From: Emcibacter sp.
GTDB lineage: Bacteria; Pseudomonadota; Alphaproteobacteria; Sphingomonadales; Emcibacteraceae
Assembly (NCBI RefSeq): GCF_963675455.1
Contig: NZ_OY776217.1
Location: forward strand, 248,001-312,000
Length of the DNA stretch: 64,000 nt
Direction of reading: 5' to 3'
Of this stretch, positions 52,710-60,965 are shown piece after piece. The translations under genes were made by a program, and so were the position numbers. The notes under the pieces are model-generated. The model was not told the DNA's origin. It worked only from the letters and a program-made list of their open reading frames with translations, and made no database searches. Within the stretch, counting starts at the first letter, position 1. Every line of letters begins with the position of its first letter.

Positions 52710-53666
52710 CTAGCCCGCTGTCGGGACACGTCCGCGATTAGTGCCCGGTTTCGGGGCACTTTTCAGTTCGTTAAGCATCTCCGTCATCCCGCCCAGAGCA
52801 CCAATGACACCAGAGGCCTCCAGCGGCATAAAGACCAGTTTTTCATTTGGCGAGCGGGCGAAATCGCTCAAGGTCTCGACATATTTCTGGGCGATGAAAT
52901 AATTAATGGCCTGGGGATCGCCGTTGGCGATGGCCTCAGAGACCATCTGGGTTGCCTTGGCTTCCGCCTCGGCTTCCCGCTCGCGCGCTTCCGCATCCCG
53001 GAAGGCAGCCTCACGCCGTCCTTCAGCTTCCAGAATGGCACCCTGCTTTTCACCTTCGGCCCGAAGGATTTCCGCCTGCCGAAAACCTTCAGCATCCAGT
53101 ATGTTGGCGCGTTTTTCCCGCTCCGCCTTCATCTGCCGCGCCATGGCATCGATGATATCCCGCGGCGGTTCAATGTCCTTGATTTCAATACGGGTGATCT
53201 TGATGCCCCAGGGGGTTGTCGCCTCATCCACTACTGTCAGCAGACGGGTATTGATCTGGTCGCGCTGGGACAGTAGCTCATCCAGGTCCAGGGATCCCAT
53301 CACCGTCCTCAGGTTGGTCATGGTCAGGTTGAGGATCGCAAGAACCATGTCATGGACCTCATAGGTGGCCTTGGCGGCGTCAAGAACCTGGAAAAAAACC
53401 ACGCCATCGGCCCGCACCATGGCATTGTCCTTGGTAATCACTTCCTGGGAAGGCACATCCAGGACCTGCTCCTGCATACTGACCTTGGAGCCGATCCGGT
53501 CGACAATTGGAATAATCAGGTGCAATCCCGGCACCAGAGACTTTGTAAAGCGCCCAAAACGCTGCACTGTCCACTCATATCCCTGTGGTACGGTTTTGAC
53601 ACCAGAGAAAATAAGAAATACAGCAATAACAATCAGTGCTATGCCGAATGAGCTAAAACCTAGCAT
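52710..53666 (-). CDS. SPFH/band-7 protein (QmcA/stomatin-like)
   Basis: The 318-residue protein has an N-terminal membrane helix (SSFGIALIVIAVFLIFSGV) and the band-7 domain starting VPQGYEWTVQRFGRFTKSL. It also carries DVPSQEVITKDN and a long Ala/Glu/Arg-rich coiled coil (EREKRANILDAEGFRQAEIL). It oligomerises in the inner membrane and forms an operon with nfeD, a widely conserved membrane-quality pair. Confidence 0.93.
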   Translation of the reverse strand: MLGFSSFGIALIVIAVFLIFSGVKTVPQGYEWTVQRFGRFTKSLVPGLHLIIPIVDRIGSKVSMQEQVLDVPSQEVITKDNAMVRADGVVFFQVLDAAKATYEVHDMVLAILNLTMTNLRTVMGSLDLDELLSQRDQINTRLLTVVDEATTPWGIKITRIEIKDIEPPRDIIDAMARQMKAEREKRANILDAEGFRQAEILRAEGEKQGAILEAEGRREAAFRDAEAREREAEAEAKATQMVSEAIANGDPQAINYFIAQKYVETLSDFARSPNEKLVFMPLEASGVIGALGGMTEMLNELKSAPKPGTNRGRVPTAG

Positions 53667-53767
53667 ATCAGGGTCCCCTTTTTCCGTTAATATTCATGCT
53701 GGCAAAAAGATACCCTATCTGGCGCGATCGGGATACAGGATTGTAACTTTCTGAATCCAGCCATGAA

Positions 53768-53802
53768 AACGGCGGCCTCCCGGGCAGGGAAAGCCGCCGT
53801 CA
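53768..53802 (-). terminator. Terminator of the peroxiredoxin gene
   Basis: ACGGCGGC (53769-53776) and GCCGCCGT (53793-53800) form an eight-pair stem. On the minus strand it is followed by TTTTC, about 20 bases after the peroxiredoxin stop. Confidence 0.75.
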
Positions 53803-53822
53803 TTACATTCAAATCTTGCCGG

Positions 53823-54305
53823 TTAAAGCTGGGTCAGCACATGTTCGGCGCTCGAAACCCGGAATTCACCCGGCCCCTCGATATTCAGTTCCTTGAGCTC
53901 GCCATCCTCTATGATCATGGCAAAACGCTTGCCGCGGGTCCCCATACCGAAACCGGAGGCATCAAAGTCAAGCCCCAGCGCCCTGGTATAGTCCGCATTA
54001 CCGTCGGCCAGCAAAGTCACTTTGCCGTCCGCTCCCTGGGCCTTGCCCCAGGCGCCCATGACGAAGGCGTCATTCACTGCGATACAGACGACTTCATCCA
54101 CGCCTTTTGCCTTGAGGTCATCTGCATGTTCGATAAAACCGGGCAGGTGCTTGGCGGAACAAGTGGGGGTGAAAGCACCCGGAACCGAAAAAAGAACCAC
54201 CTTGCGTCCGCCGAACAGGTCGGCTGTGGAACGGGGTTTCGGGCCATCGGCCGTCATTTCAACAAGGGTACCTTCAGGCATTTTATTGCCGGCTGAGATT
54301 GTCAT
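53823..54305 (-). CDS. Peroxiredoxin, Prx5 type
   Basis: The 160-residue thiol peroxidase has the peroxidatic cysteine in VPGAFTPTCSAKH (C49), FVMGAWGKAQGA and GLDFDASGFGMGTRGKR, typical of the Prx5/hybrid type. It reduces peroxides with glutathione or thioredoxin partners. Its ATG overlaps the stop of the upstream symporter gene (ATGA), an unusual coupling. Confidence 0.94.
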   Translation of the reverse strand: MTISAGNKMPEGTLVEMTADGPKPRSTADLFGGRKVVLFSVPGAFTPTCSAKHLPGFIEHADDLKAKGVDEVVCIAVNDAFVMGAWGKAQGADGKVTLLADGNADYTRALGLDFDASGFGMGTRGKRFAMIIEDGELKELNIEGPGEFRVSSAEHVLTQL

Positions 54306-55729
54306 AGTTTATCCTTTTTTGATTGTTTAACCCTGAGTGTAAAAAGCAGTGCAAAAGACATAAGAAACGGAACCAGTCTTTCAAGTATATCACCGACGGA
54401 ATCCGGCTGCAGGTAAAAATATACCGTTGATGACACGCCCAGAACCATGGCCGGCAAAATACTTCGGGGATTGAGGCCAACACCTGCCAGCCGCAGCACA
54501 ACGACCGGACCGAATGCCGCCCCGAGGGCCGTCCAGGCAAACATCACCCGCGAAAAAATATCCGACGGCAGATAAATGGCCACCACCACTGAAACCACAC
54601 ATAACAGACTGATCACAAGGCGGGAAACCCAGAGCCGGTTCTCCCCTTCATCGGGCTCCCCCATAATATCATGGGCGATGGCCGAGGCACTGACCAGAAG
54701 CTGGCTGTCGGCCGTCGACATGATCGCGCTCAGAACGGCCGCCAGCAGGATGGCGCCAACAACTGTGGGCAGAAGCCCGTCACTGAGTATAAAAAACAGG
54801 CTTTCCGGATCCGACAGAGGCCCGGGCACCAGAATTTTACCACACAGGCCAAGAACAACCATATTGCCAAGCACGACAACGAACCAGAAAATGGCATATT
54901 TCTGGGCCGTCCGGACCGATTTCTGATCCCGCAACGACATAAAGCGGGTCAGAAGATGCGGCTGTCCCAGCGCCCCAAGCCCCATCGCCATGGTTCCGAC
55001 AATGAACCCGAGCGCCATCAATCCCAGGTTTGGTCCGCTGAGGGAAAGTTGTTCCGGCGTGGAGAGCGCATGGATTCCATTCCACAGGCCAACCGGGCCG
55101 CCCACCTCATAGAGGGCAGCCGTCGGCAAAAGAATCGCCGCCACAAGCATCAGCATCCCTTGCAGGGTATCAGTCAGGCTGACCGCCCAGAACCCGCCCA
55201 GAAGGGTATAGATCAGGACTATTCCGCCGCCCAGAATAATGCTGGTGGAGGAGGAAATCTCAAAACCGTTGGCAAAAGCCTTGCCCGCTCCCATGAACTG
55301 GGAGGCGACATAAAAGATAAAACAGAAAGTGACTACTGCGGCGGCAAAATAGCGAATATTTCGTCGCGTATGTGCCTCACCCTCCAGGGCCAGAAAGTCC
55401 GTAAGCGTGACCAGTTTCAGGTCATGGGCAACCTTCTGCAACCGCGGCGCCACCCATAACCAGGAAGTCCCGTGCCCAAGGATCAGGCCGGCAAACATCC
55501 AGACGGTGGAAATTCCGAATGTGAAGGCTGCCGCACTCAGGCTCAGGATCGACCAGGCCGACGCCGAACTGGCGGCATAACTGATGGAGGCGACAAAAGG
55601 TCCAAGGGTTCGATTACCGATAAAGAAATCGGCATTGTCGTGGGTTCTGCCCTTGGCCCAGAAACCGATCAGAATCAGTACAAGCTTGTAAGTCACCAGA
55701 GTGACCAGAATCGTTGTTTCCCTGGACAT
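54302..55729 (-). CDS. Sodium/solute symporter, SSS family (PutP-like)
   Basis: The product (about 475 residues) has about 13 hydrophobic segments and SSS signatures, including SISYAASSASAWSILSLSAAAFTFG and SAIMSTADSQLLVSASAIAHDI near residue 330, which carries sodium-site Ser and Thr. It is closest in pattern to sodium/proline symporters. I chose ATG 55729 because GGGGAAG lies just upstream; a TTG at 55744 adds five residues. It is translationally coupled to the peroxiredoxin. The substrate is uncertain. Confidence 0.9.
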   Translation of the reverse strand: MSRETTILVTLVTYKLVLILIGFWAKGRTHDNADFFIGNRTLGPFVASISYAASSASAWSILSLSAAAFTFGISTVWMFAGLILGHGTSWLWVAPRLQKVAHDLKLVTLTDFLALEGEAHTRRNIRYFAAAVVTFCFIFYVASQFMGAGKAFANGFEISSSTSIILGGGIVLIYTLLGGFWAVSLTDTLQGMLMLVAAILLPTAALYEVGGPVGLWNGIHALSTPEQLSLSGPNLGLMALGFIVGTMAMGLGALGQPHLLTRFMSLRDQKSVRTAQKYAIFWFVVVLGNMVVLGLCGKILVPGPLSDPESLFFILSDGLLPTVVGAILLAAVLSAIMSTADSQLLVSASAIAHDIMGEPDEGENRLWVSRLVISLLCVVSVVVAIYLPSDIFSRVMFAWTALGAAFGPVVVLRLAGVGLNPRSILPAMVLGVSSTVYFYLQPDSVGDILERLVPFLMSFALLFTLRVKQSKKDKL

Positions 55730-55776
55730 ATCTTCCCCTTGCACAGATGATCACAGGCGACTTTCCGCCACCGTTT

Positions 55777-56640
55777 CTATTCTGTAACGATCCTAGCACG
55801 AACTTCCCGGGCCTGACCAGCCCCGGGCACCAGTGTCAGGATGACCTCCTCGCCGACAAGGCTGCCGTGGGATCGTTCCTGCGTATAGGGAATTTCAAAC
55901 AACACGCTGTCGGCGCCATTGCGAAGCCTGGGCTCTGAAAAGTAAAAATCTTCCGGGCCCTCAACAAACAGATCCCGATAGGTGATGCCGCCGGACTCCG
56001 GTGTCTTCAGCGATACTGTCAGCAGGCCCTTGCCATTATCCTGTACATAAAGGAACCCGGGATCTTCCTCCCGGGGGACACGGTTGCGGAATTTTTCCAG
56101 CAGCGCCTGCTGGTAGAGAGATACTTCAAGGCCGGCCAGATTATCCAGTTCGAGCCTGTAATCCGCCGTCAACGGTATGCAAACCTCCTTGCAGATCATA
56201 AAATCCATTGTCAACGCCAGCGCCACCTGCCCGTCGCCACTGCCGAGATGCACCTCGATCGGCACAACAAGTTCGTCATGGTATACATTGGAGACATATC
56301 CAAAAAAAGTCATCCGCTCAGGCACAGGCCATTTCACAGCGATTTCCCGAAGATCCCCGCTGTTGTCCCAGTTCCAGGACGGCGGCATGCCCGCTTCGCC
56401 CGGGGTGCGCCAATAGGTCTTCCAGCCGTCCTTCAGCTTGACCTGCCATCCTATGTGAATGATTTTTTTCTGCGCGTCATAGTCCCCCACAAAAAGTCGC
56501 GAGGAAGTATATTGGTTACTGATCCAATGCGAAGAATTCTCCGCGGCCCCAGCGGAAAAGATAACCGCGACGGCAAGCAGGATTCCCTGTATGCTGCCTG
56601 CAATATTCCCGGACCAGACTATTTTAACTATACTTCTCAT
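55777..56640 (-). CDS. Stand-alone DsbD N-terminal domain protein
   Basis: The 287-residue exported protein has a signal peptide (GILLAVAVIFSAGAA) and a DsbD-alpha-like beta domain: TYWRTPGEAGMPPSWNW and a cysteine pair C150-KEV-C154 in MICKEVCIPL. It lacks the transmembrane and thioredoxin domains of full DsbD. The family occurs in alphaproteobacteria as a separate gene and probably hands electrons to periplasmic thiol partners. No DsbD-beta gene is adjacent, so its electron donor is not visible here. Confidence 0.85.
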   Translation of the reverse strand: MRSIVKIVWSGNIAGSIQGILLAVAVIFSAGAAENSSHWISNQYTSSRLFVGDYDAQKKIIHIGWQVKLKDGWKTYWRTPGEAGMPPSWNWDNSGDLREIAVKWPVPERMTFFGYVSNVYHDELVVPIEVHLGSGDGQVALALTMDFMICKEVCIPLTADYRLELDNLAGLEVSLYQQALLEKFRNRVPREEDPGFLYVQDNGKGLLTVSLKTPESGGITYRDLFVEGPEDFYFSEPRLRNGADSVLFEIPYTQERSHGSLVGEEVILTLVPGAGQAREVRARIVTE

Positions 56641-56790
56641 GCTGTGTATGTAACCCTTCCTGAGCGTGGATTAAAGTAACTAATTCGTGAAATAATTCCA
56701 GTTCGGGTCTGGTTTCACCGGCCGGGCTGTTGTAAAATGCTCCTCATTCTGACTCCAGAGCACAGAAAAACAGATCAAAAGGTTATTGCA

Positions 56791-57378
56791 GTGAAAAAAC
56801 AAGGCTATCTGGAAGGCCAGTTGTTACTGGCGATGCCCGGCATGGCGGATCCCCGATTCGATCATAGCGTGATCTATGTCTGCTCCCACAATGAAGAGGG
56901 GGCCATGGGCTTGATTATCAACAAGCGGACAACGAGCATTGACTTTCCCTCGTTACTGGATCAACTGGATATAGATGTAGAGAGCAGCTTCAGCAGCAAC
57001 GAAGCTCACTTGTCCGACCCCATCCTCCTGCATGCCGGCGGCCCGGTGGAAATCGGACGTGGTTTCATCCTGCATTCTGCCGACTATGTGCAGGATTCCA
57101 CCATGATCATTTCCGAGACCATCGCGCTCACCGCCACGGTGGATATCCTCAGCGCCATCGCCCGGGGCGAAGGGCCACAGGACTATATTGTTGCCCTGGG
57201 CTACAGTGGCTGGGGTGCGGGACAACTGGAGCAGGAACTGCAGCAAAACAGCTGGCTTAATATCGAAGCCGACGAGGAGCTTGTCTTCAGGACAGACCTC
57301 GAACTCAAATGGCCGAGGGCAATGGCCAAGCTTGGCGTTGATGTGTCATTGCTCTCCATGGACAGCGGACATGCCTGA
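56791..57378 (+). CDS. YqgE/AlgH family protein
   Basis: The 195-residue protein has the family core GYLEGQLLLAMPGMADPRFD, SVIYVCSHNEEGAMGLIINK, LHAGGPVE and GYSGWGAGQLEQEL. The GTG start at 56791 follows AAAAGG and matches homologue N-termini. YqgE/AlgH proteins are conserved but of unknown biochemical role. Its stop overlaps the start of luxR by eight bases, so the two are probably co-expressed. Confidence 0.93.
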   Translation: MKKQGYLEGQLLLAMPGMADPRFDHSVIYVCSHNEEGAMGLIINKRTTSIDFPSLLDQLDIDVESSFSSNEAHLSDPILLHAGGPVEIGRGFILHSADYVQDSTMIISETIALTATVDILSAIARGEGPQDYIVALGYSGWGAGQLEQELQQNSWLNIEADEELVFRTDLELKWPRAMAKLGVDVSLLSMDSGHA

Positions 57379-58153
57379 CCCGGTCAGTAGCGACGGAAAA
57401 CCCGGGGCGAAAGGAAACAACCAGGCTCTCTATGTAGAACCGGTAGAGCGTTTTCTTCAGGAGACTGATCTTTCTGTAAGCCTGGAACAGCTGAAAATAA
57501 AATTTTCCGAAGCGCTGGCAGAATTTGACTGCCCCTGGTTCAACTGTTTTTCCATTACAAACCTCGACCGCCCTCCGTCAAATGCCATCAGAATTTTGCA
57601 CTATCCCAAGCACTGGGTCGAAAGATATATTGCCCAAAGCTATTTCCGGATAGACCCGGTCCTGACCGAAGCTCTGACAAACCATCTGCCCCTCATCTGG
57701 GATGAAGAGCTGAAACTCGAAAAATACACGCCGCAACAGGTCCGCCTTTTTCAGGAAGCGGCCGAAGCCGGCCTGAAACATTTTATAACCGTCCCCATCC
57801 ATAAACCCGGCGCCTTGCCGGCAGTTGTCACGATTGCCCGCGACAAGAGATTTTCTGACCAGTCGCAAGTCAACATGCTCCATCTGCTGAGTCTCCACCT
57901 GCACGACCGGGCAGATAAAATTATCAACAGACAGGACCCGATGCATCGACGAAAGCAAATTCTGACACCGCGGGAACAGGACTGCATCACCTGGTCTGCC
58001 TATGGCAAAACCGACCACCAGATTGCAGATATTCTTTCTATCAGTCACAATACTGCCCATCGTCATCTGGAAAATGCAAAAAGAAAACTCGGGGCTTTCA
58101 ACCGGGCTCATGCCGTCAGCATCGCCCTGAGACTGCGGGAAATCATACTTTAA
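57371..58153 (+). CDS. LuxR-family quorum-sensing regulator (solo)
   Basis: The 260-residue protein has an autoinducer-binding domain retaining most of the TraR/LuxR invariant residues: W82, Y86, D95, P96, W110 and G134. The C-terminal LuxR helix-turn-helix starts LTPREQDCITWSAYGK and continues with ADILSISHNTAHRHLENAKR. Keeping those residues predicts binding of an acyl-homoserine lactone or a related signal. No luxI-type synthase lies in the window, so it is a solo as far as seen. It overlaps yqgE by eight bases. A dyad and a structured RNA lie immediately downstream. Confidence 0.92.
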   Translation: MPDPVSSDGKPGAKGNNQALYVEPVERFLQETDLSVSLEQLKIKFSEALAEFDCPWFNCFSITNLDRPPSNAIRILHYPKHWVERYIAQSYFRIDPVLTEALTNHLPLIWDEELKLEKYTPQQVRLFQEAAEAGLKHFITVPIHKPGALPAVVTIARDKRFSDQSQVNMLHLLSLHLHDRADKIINRQDPMHRRKQILTPREQDCITWSAYGKTDHQIADILSISHNTAHRHLENAKRKLGAFNRAHAVSIALRLREIIL

Positions 58154-58267
58154 AAAGACAGTCAGGCATATTTATCAACTCAGTTTTTCAAGGTATGCAA
58201 TAATAGCATACCTGACCTGTGACATTAGGTGGTTCTCAACTTTAAGGACTCCCCCTATATACCTCCC
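58154..58267. other. Start of a long gene-free region between luxR and the TonB-C gene
   Basis: The 548 bases from 58154 to 58701 contain no protein-coding gene. This first part holds the dyad at 58191, a promoter candidate (TTCTCA at 58233 and TATATA at 58256, 17 bases apart), and two C-rich motifs, ACTCCCCC and ACCTCCCC. Confidence 0.5.
58191..58213 (+). promoter_or_regulatory. Dyad operator candidate (lux-box-like)
   Basis: Perfect eight-base arms AGGTATGC (58191-58198) and GCATACCT (58206-58213) flank seven A/T-rich bases. The centre lies about 66 bases before the predicted start of the hairpin RNA, the spacing used by LuxR-type class I activators. An outer pair GTCAGG / CCTGAC (58171 and 58211) extends the symmetry. 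No T run follows, so it is not a terminator of luxR. Confidence 0.5.
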
Positions 58268-58423
58268 CAGATGTTGTATGCGTCTAAGACTGAAATCCTC
58301 CCTTTTTATTTCAGTCGGATATAATCTCTTCTCCCCTTTGGGATTATATCCAGTTTCATTGTCTCCTAGGCATGAAACCTCCCTATATTTTTACTATGCC
58401 GGGCTTGTCCCGGCATTTTTTTT
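58268..58423 (+). ncRNA. Hairpin-array small RNA with C-rich loops
   Basis: Four stems lie almost without gaps. Stem 1, GACTGAAAT / ATTTCAGTC (58288-58296, 58308-58316), has the loop CCTCCCTTTTT. Stem 2, GGATATAATC / GATTATATCC (58317-58326, 58342-58351), has a loop containing CTCCCC. Stem 3, GTTTCAT / ATGAAAC (58353-58359, 58372-58378), has a loop containing CTCC. A linker with CCTCCC leads to a perfect terminator. Every loop carries a sequence complementary to Shine-Dalgarno GGAGG. This layout resembles alphaproteobacterial anti-SD RNAs (cuckoo/CcsR, ar14-like). The transcript start near 58268 is inferred from the promoter candidate. Confidence 0.75.
58396..58423 (+). terminator. Terminator of the hairpin-array RNA
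   Basis: ATGCCGGG (58396-58403), loop CTTGT, CCCGGCAT (58409-58416), then eight T residues. The T run lies only on the plus-strand side, fixing the direction. Confidence 0.92.
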
Positions 58424-58701
58424 AAAAAAACGGGCGGCACAAGATCAGACATTACACCCTGTTATTAGTTTGTCTTACTCACAAATAATATCCTTCCAAT
58501 AGCAATTAAAACAGAAGTTCATTCGATCTCAGCAAAAAAATAAACGTTAAAATTTTATCTATTAAATCTCTGTTAACTAGTTACATATTAAACAGAAATC
58601 AGGATTTGAAGATATCCCGTCCACAGCGCAGGGCCGCCACAGGAATCAGGATATCGTAAACCTGACTTGGATTGAGTTAATTATTATTAGGGTACTATAT
58701 T
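58424..58701. other. AT-rich upstream region of the TonB-C gene
   Basis: Some 278 AT-rich bases precede the TonB-C gene. No gene or strong repeat was seen. The last 40 bases (TTAATTATTATTAGGG before TACTATATT) contain a weak ribosome site and possible -10 elements. Confidence 0.4.
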
Positions 58702-59079
58702 ATGACGAACGTAAGAACCATTTTGAAAATTGCCACGCTGGTTTCAGCACTTGCTCTTCCCCTCAGCTTTGCACAGACCGCAAGCGCCGGTGACATCAAG
58801 TCCTGGCAGACTTCCATCGTGAAACTGGTTGCCAAAAAGCAGGTTTATCCCCGCGCTGCCATGAATGATGAACTGGAAGGTCGCGCCAAGGTAAAAATCA
58901 GCATCGATCGCACCGGCGCCATTACCGCTCACGAACTGGTCGAATCTTCCGGCCACGACGTTTTTGACCAGGAAGTTGAAGCTCTGGTTTCCCGGATCAA
59001 CCCGCTGCCGACTCCGCCGGCCGATCTGGCTGACTCCAACCTCAGCTTCATCCTGCCCCTGACCTGGGCGATCAACTAA
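58702..59079 (+). CDS. Periplasmic TonB C-terminal-domain protein
   Basis: The 125-residue product has a signal peptide (ILKIATLVSALALPLSFAQTASA) and then only a TonB-C/TolA-like domain, with VYPRAAMNDELEGRAKVKIS and GAITAHELVESSGHDVFDQE. It lacks the membrane helix and Pro-rich spacer of a true TonB, so it cannot couple to ExbBD by itself. It may bind outer-membrane receptors or act as a free periplasmic adaptor. A bidirectional terminator follows. Confidence 0.82.
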   Translation: MTNVRTILKIATLVSALALPLSFAQTASAGDIKSWQTSIVKLVAKKQVYPRAAMNDELEGRAKVKISIDRTGAITAHELVESSGHDVFDQEVEALVSRINPLPTPPADLADSNLSFILPLTWAIN

Positions 59080-59112
59080 TTACTGCTGTTTGCAAAAATA
59101 GCCTGTATGCGT

Positions 59113-59144
59113 AAAAAGAGCCGCCCCTTGGGGCGGCTCTTTCC
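59113..59144. terminator. Bidirectional terminator
   Basis: AAAGAGCCGCCCC (59115-59127) and GGGGCGGCTCTTT (59130-59142) form a long GC-rich stem. It sits between the convergent TonB-C and GGT genes and can serve both. Confidence 0.85.
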
Positions 59145-59162
59145 ATTTTCAATGCCTGATAC

Positions 59163-60965
59163 TTAATAACCGGCCGCCTGGCCGTCCTTGCGCATCTCGC
59201 TGGCCGCCTTATAGACATCCTGCTCATAATCCCGCAGAATTGCCTGATAGCCGCCATAACCGCCTTTGCCGACACGAACATCATGCCCTTTGGCCCTCAG
59301 CTCTTCCACTACTTCAGGGAGAACACCGCTCTCCACATGCAGGACGCCGCCATCATGCATGATTTCCCCTGTGGGCTGGCTTGATCCGTCATGACGATAG
59401 CGGGCCGCGTCGCCGGCTTCCTGAACATTCATACCGAAATCAATGATATTGGTGACGATCTGAGCATGACCCTGCGGCTGCATGCCGCCGCCCATGAGAC
59501 CAAAGCTCATGAAGGGCTTACCATCCTTCATGATAAAGGCGGGGATGATGGTATGGAATGGCCGCTTGCCCGGGGCATAGACATTGGGATGCCCTTTCTT
59601 CAGGGTAAAGAGCTCCCCCCGGTCCTGCAGCATGAACCCAAGGCCATCCGGCACCAGGCCGGAGCCCATACCGCGGTAATTGCTCTGGATCAGCGATACC
59701 ATCATACCGTCCTTGTCGGCCACGGTCATATAGATGGTATCCCCGTACTTAAGCACATCGGGATCCGGATATTCGACTTCCCGGATCACCTGATCCATCC
59801 TGATCAGCTTGCGCCGTTCGGCCGCATAGTCCTTGGACAGAAGCCGCTCCATCGGCACCTTGTAGAAATCGGGGTCCGCATAGAACCGGGCCCGATCCTC
59901 AAAGGCAAGCTTTTTGGCTTCCACATGTAAATGAAGATAATCCGCCGAATTATGGCCCAGAGACTTTAGGTCATACCCTTCCAGGATGTTTAATTGCTGC
60001 AGGGCGGCAATACCCTGCCCCTGCGGCGGAAGTTCGTAAACATCATAGCCACGGTAATTAATACTTGCCGGTTCTACCCAGCGGCTATTGTGCGAGGCCA
60101 GGTCTTCCTTGCGAATATAACCTCCGATTCGCTTCATATAGGCGTCAATCACCGCGGCGATTTCCCCCTTATAGAAGACATCCCGGCCGCCTTTGGCGAT
60201 TTTTTCCAGGGTGTTGGCCAGATCCGGATTGCGGAAAACCTGCCCTTCCACCGGCGCCTTGCCCCCCGGCATATAGGTTTTGACAAAATTATCCGTTTCC
60301 TCAACACCACTGCCGGGTGTCAGGTAACGCTTGCCTGCCACCTGCATATAATGCGCAATCAACTGGGTGACCGGAAAGCCTTCCCGGGCATAACCGATCG
60401 CAGGTGCCATGATGTCCGTCATTTCCAGGCTGCCGAATCGCTTATGCATTTCAAACCAGCCATCGACGGTACCCGGCACAGAAACAGGCAGGGAACCGAA
60501 CGGCGGGATCGTATCGCGGTCCCGCTTTTTCAGTTCAGCCGCCATCTGGTCGTAACTCAGTCCCTTTGGCGAACGGCCGGCGGCATTGAGGCCATACAGC
60601 TTTTTCGTTTTCGGGTCCCAGATGATGGCGAAGAGGTCCCCGCCAATGCCATTACCGGTAGGCTCCATCAGGCCAATGGCGGCGTTTGCGGCAATCGCCG
60701 CATCCACCGCATTACCGCCTTGTTTAAGTACACCCAGGGCGATCTGGGTGACCAGCGGGATACTGGTCGCCGCCATGCCGTGCCGGGCAATGACCTGGGA
60801 CCTGCCGACAAACTGGGCTCCGACATTGCGGTCACCTTTTCTGGTTTGCGGCCAGCTTTCCTCCGCCCCTGCGTCATCATTTAATCCCGGCATGATCATT
60901 GCTCCCGCCGCCATAAGTCCGGCCAGTATGAAACCTTTGACATGGTCCTTCCTCCGCCGGATCAT
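59163..60965 (-). CDS. Gamma-glutamyltransferase family hydrolase
   Basis: The 600-residue Ntn-hydrolase precursor has a signal peptide (GFILAGLMAAGAMIMPG). Family motifs are GNAVDAAIAANAAIGLMEPTGNGIGGD and PPQGQGIAALQQLN. The autocleavage region GDTIYMTVADKDG has the likely nucleophile at T410, where classical GGTs have TTHxS or similar. Late GGGMQPQGHAQIV is also typical. The altered nucleophile context suggests a GGT-like acylase rather than a classic glutathione enzyme. Its ATG overlaps the S10 peptidase stop (ATGA), so the two secreted hydrolases are co-translated. Confidence 0.9.
   Translation of the reverse strand: MIRRRKDHVKGFILAGLMAAGAMIMPGLNDDAGAEESWPQTRKGDRNVGAQFVGRSQVIARHGMAATSIPLVTQIALGVLKQGGNAVDAAIAANAAIGLMEPTGNGIGGDLFAIIWDPKTKKLYGLNAAGRSPKGLSYDQMAAELKKRDRDTIPPFGSLPVSVPGTVDGWFEMHKRFGSLEMTDIMAPAIGYAREGFPVTQLIAHYMQVAGKRYLTPGSGVEETDNFVKTYMPGGKAPVEGQVFRNPDLANTLEKIAKGGRDVFYKGEIAAVIDAYMKRIGGYIRKEDLASHNSRWVEPASINYRGYDVYELPPQGQGIAALQQLNILEGYDLKSLGHNSADYLHLHVEAKKLAFEDRARFYADPDFYKVPMERLLSKDYAAERRKLIRMDQVIREVEYPDPDVLKYGDTIYMTVADKDGMMVSLIQSNYRGMGSGLVPDGLGFMLQDRGELFTLKKGHPNVYAPGKRPFHTIIPAFIMKDGKPFMSFGLMGGGMQPQGHAQIVTNIIDFGMNVQEAGDAARYRHDGSSQPTGEIMHDGGVLHVESGVLPEVVEELRAKGHDVRVGKGGYGGYQAILRDYEQDVYKAASEMRKDGQAAGY

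Noticed and set aside
58273..58284. TTGTATGCGTCT shared between the PAS paralogue 3 promoter and the hairpin RNA
   Set aside because: A 12-base match is expected by chance in a window this long, and no -10 follows it at 58273.
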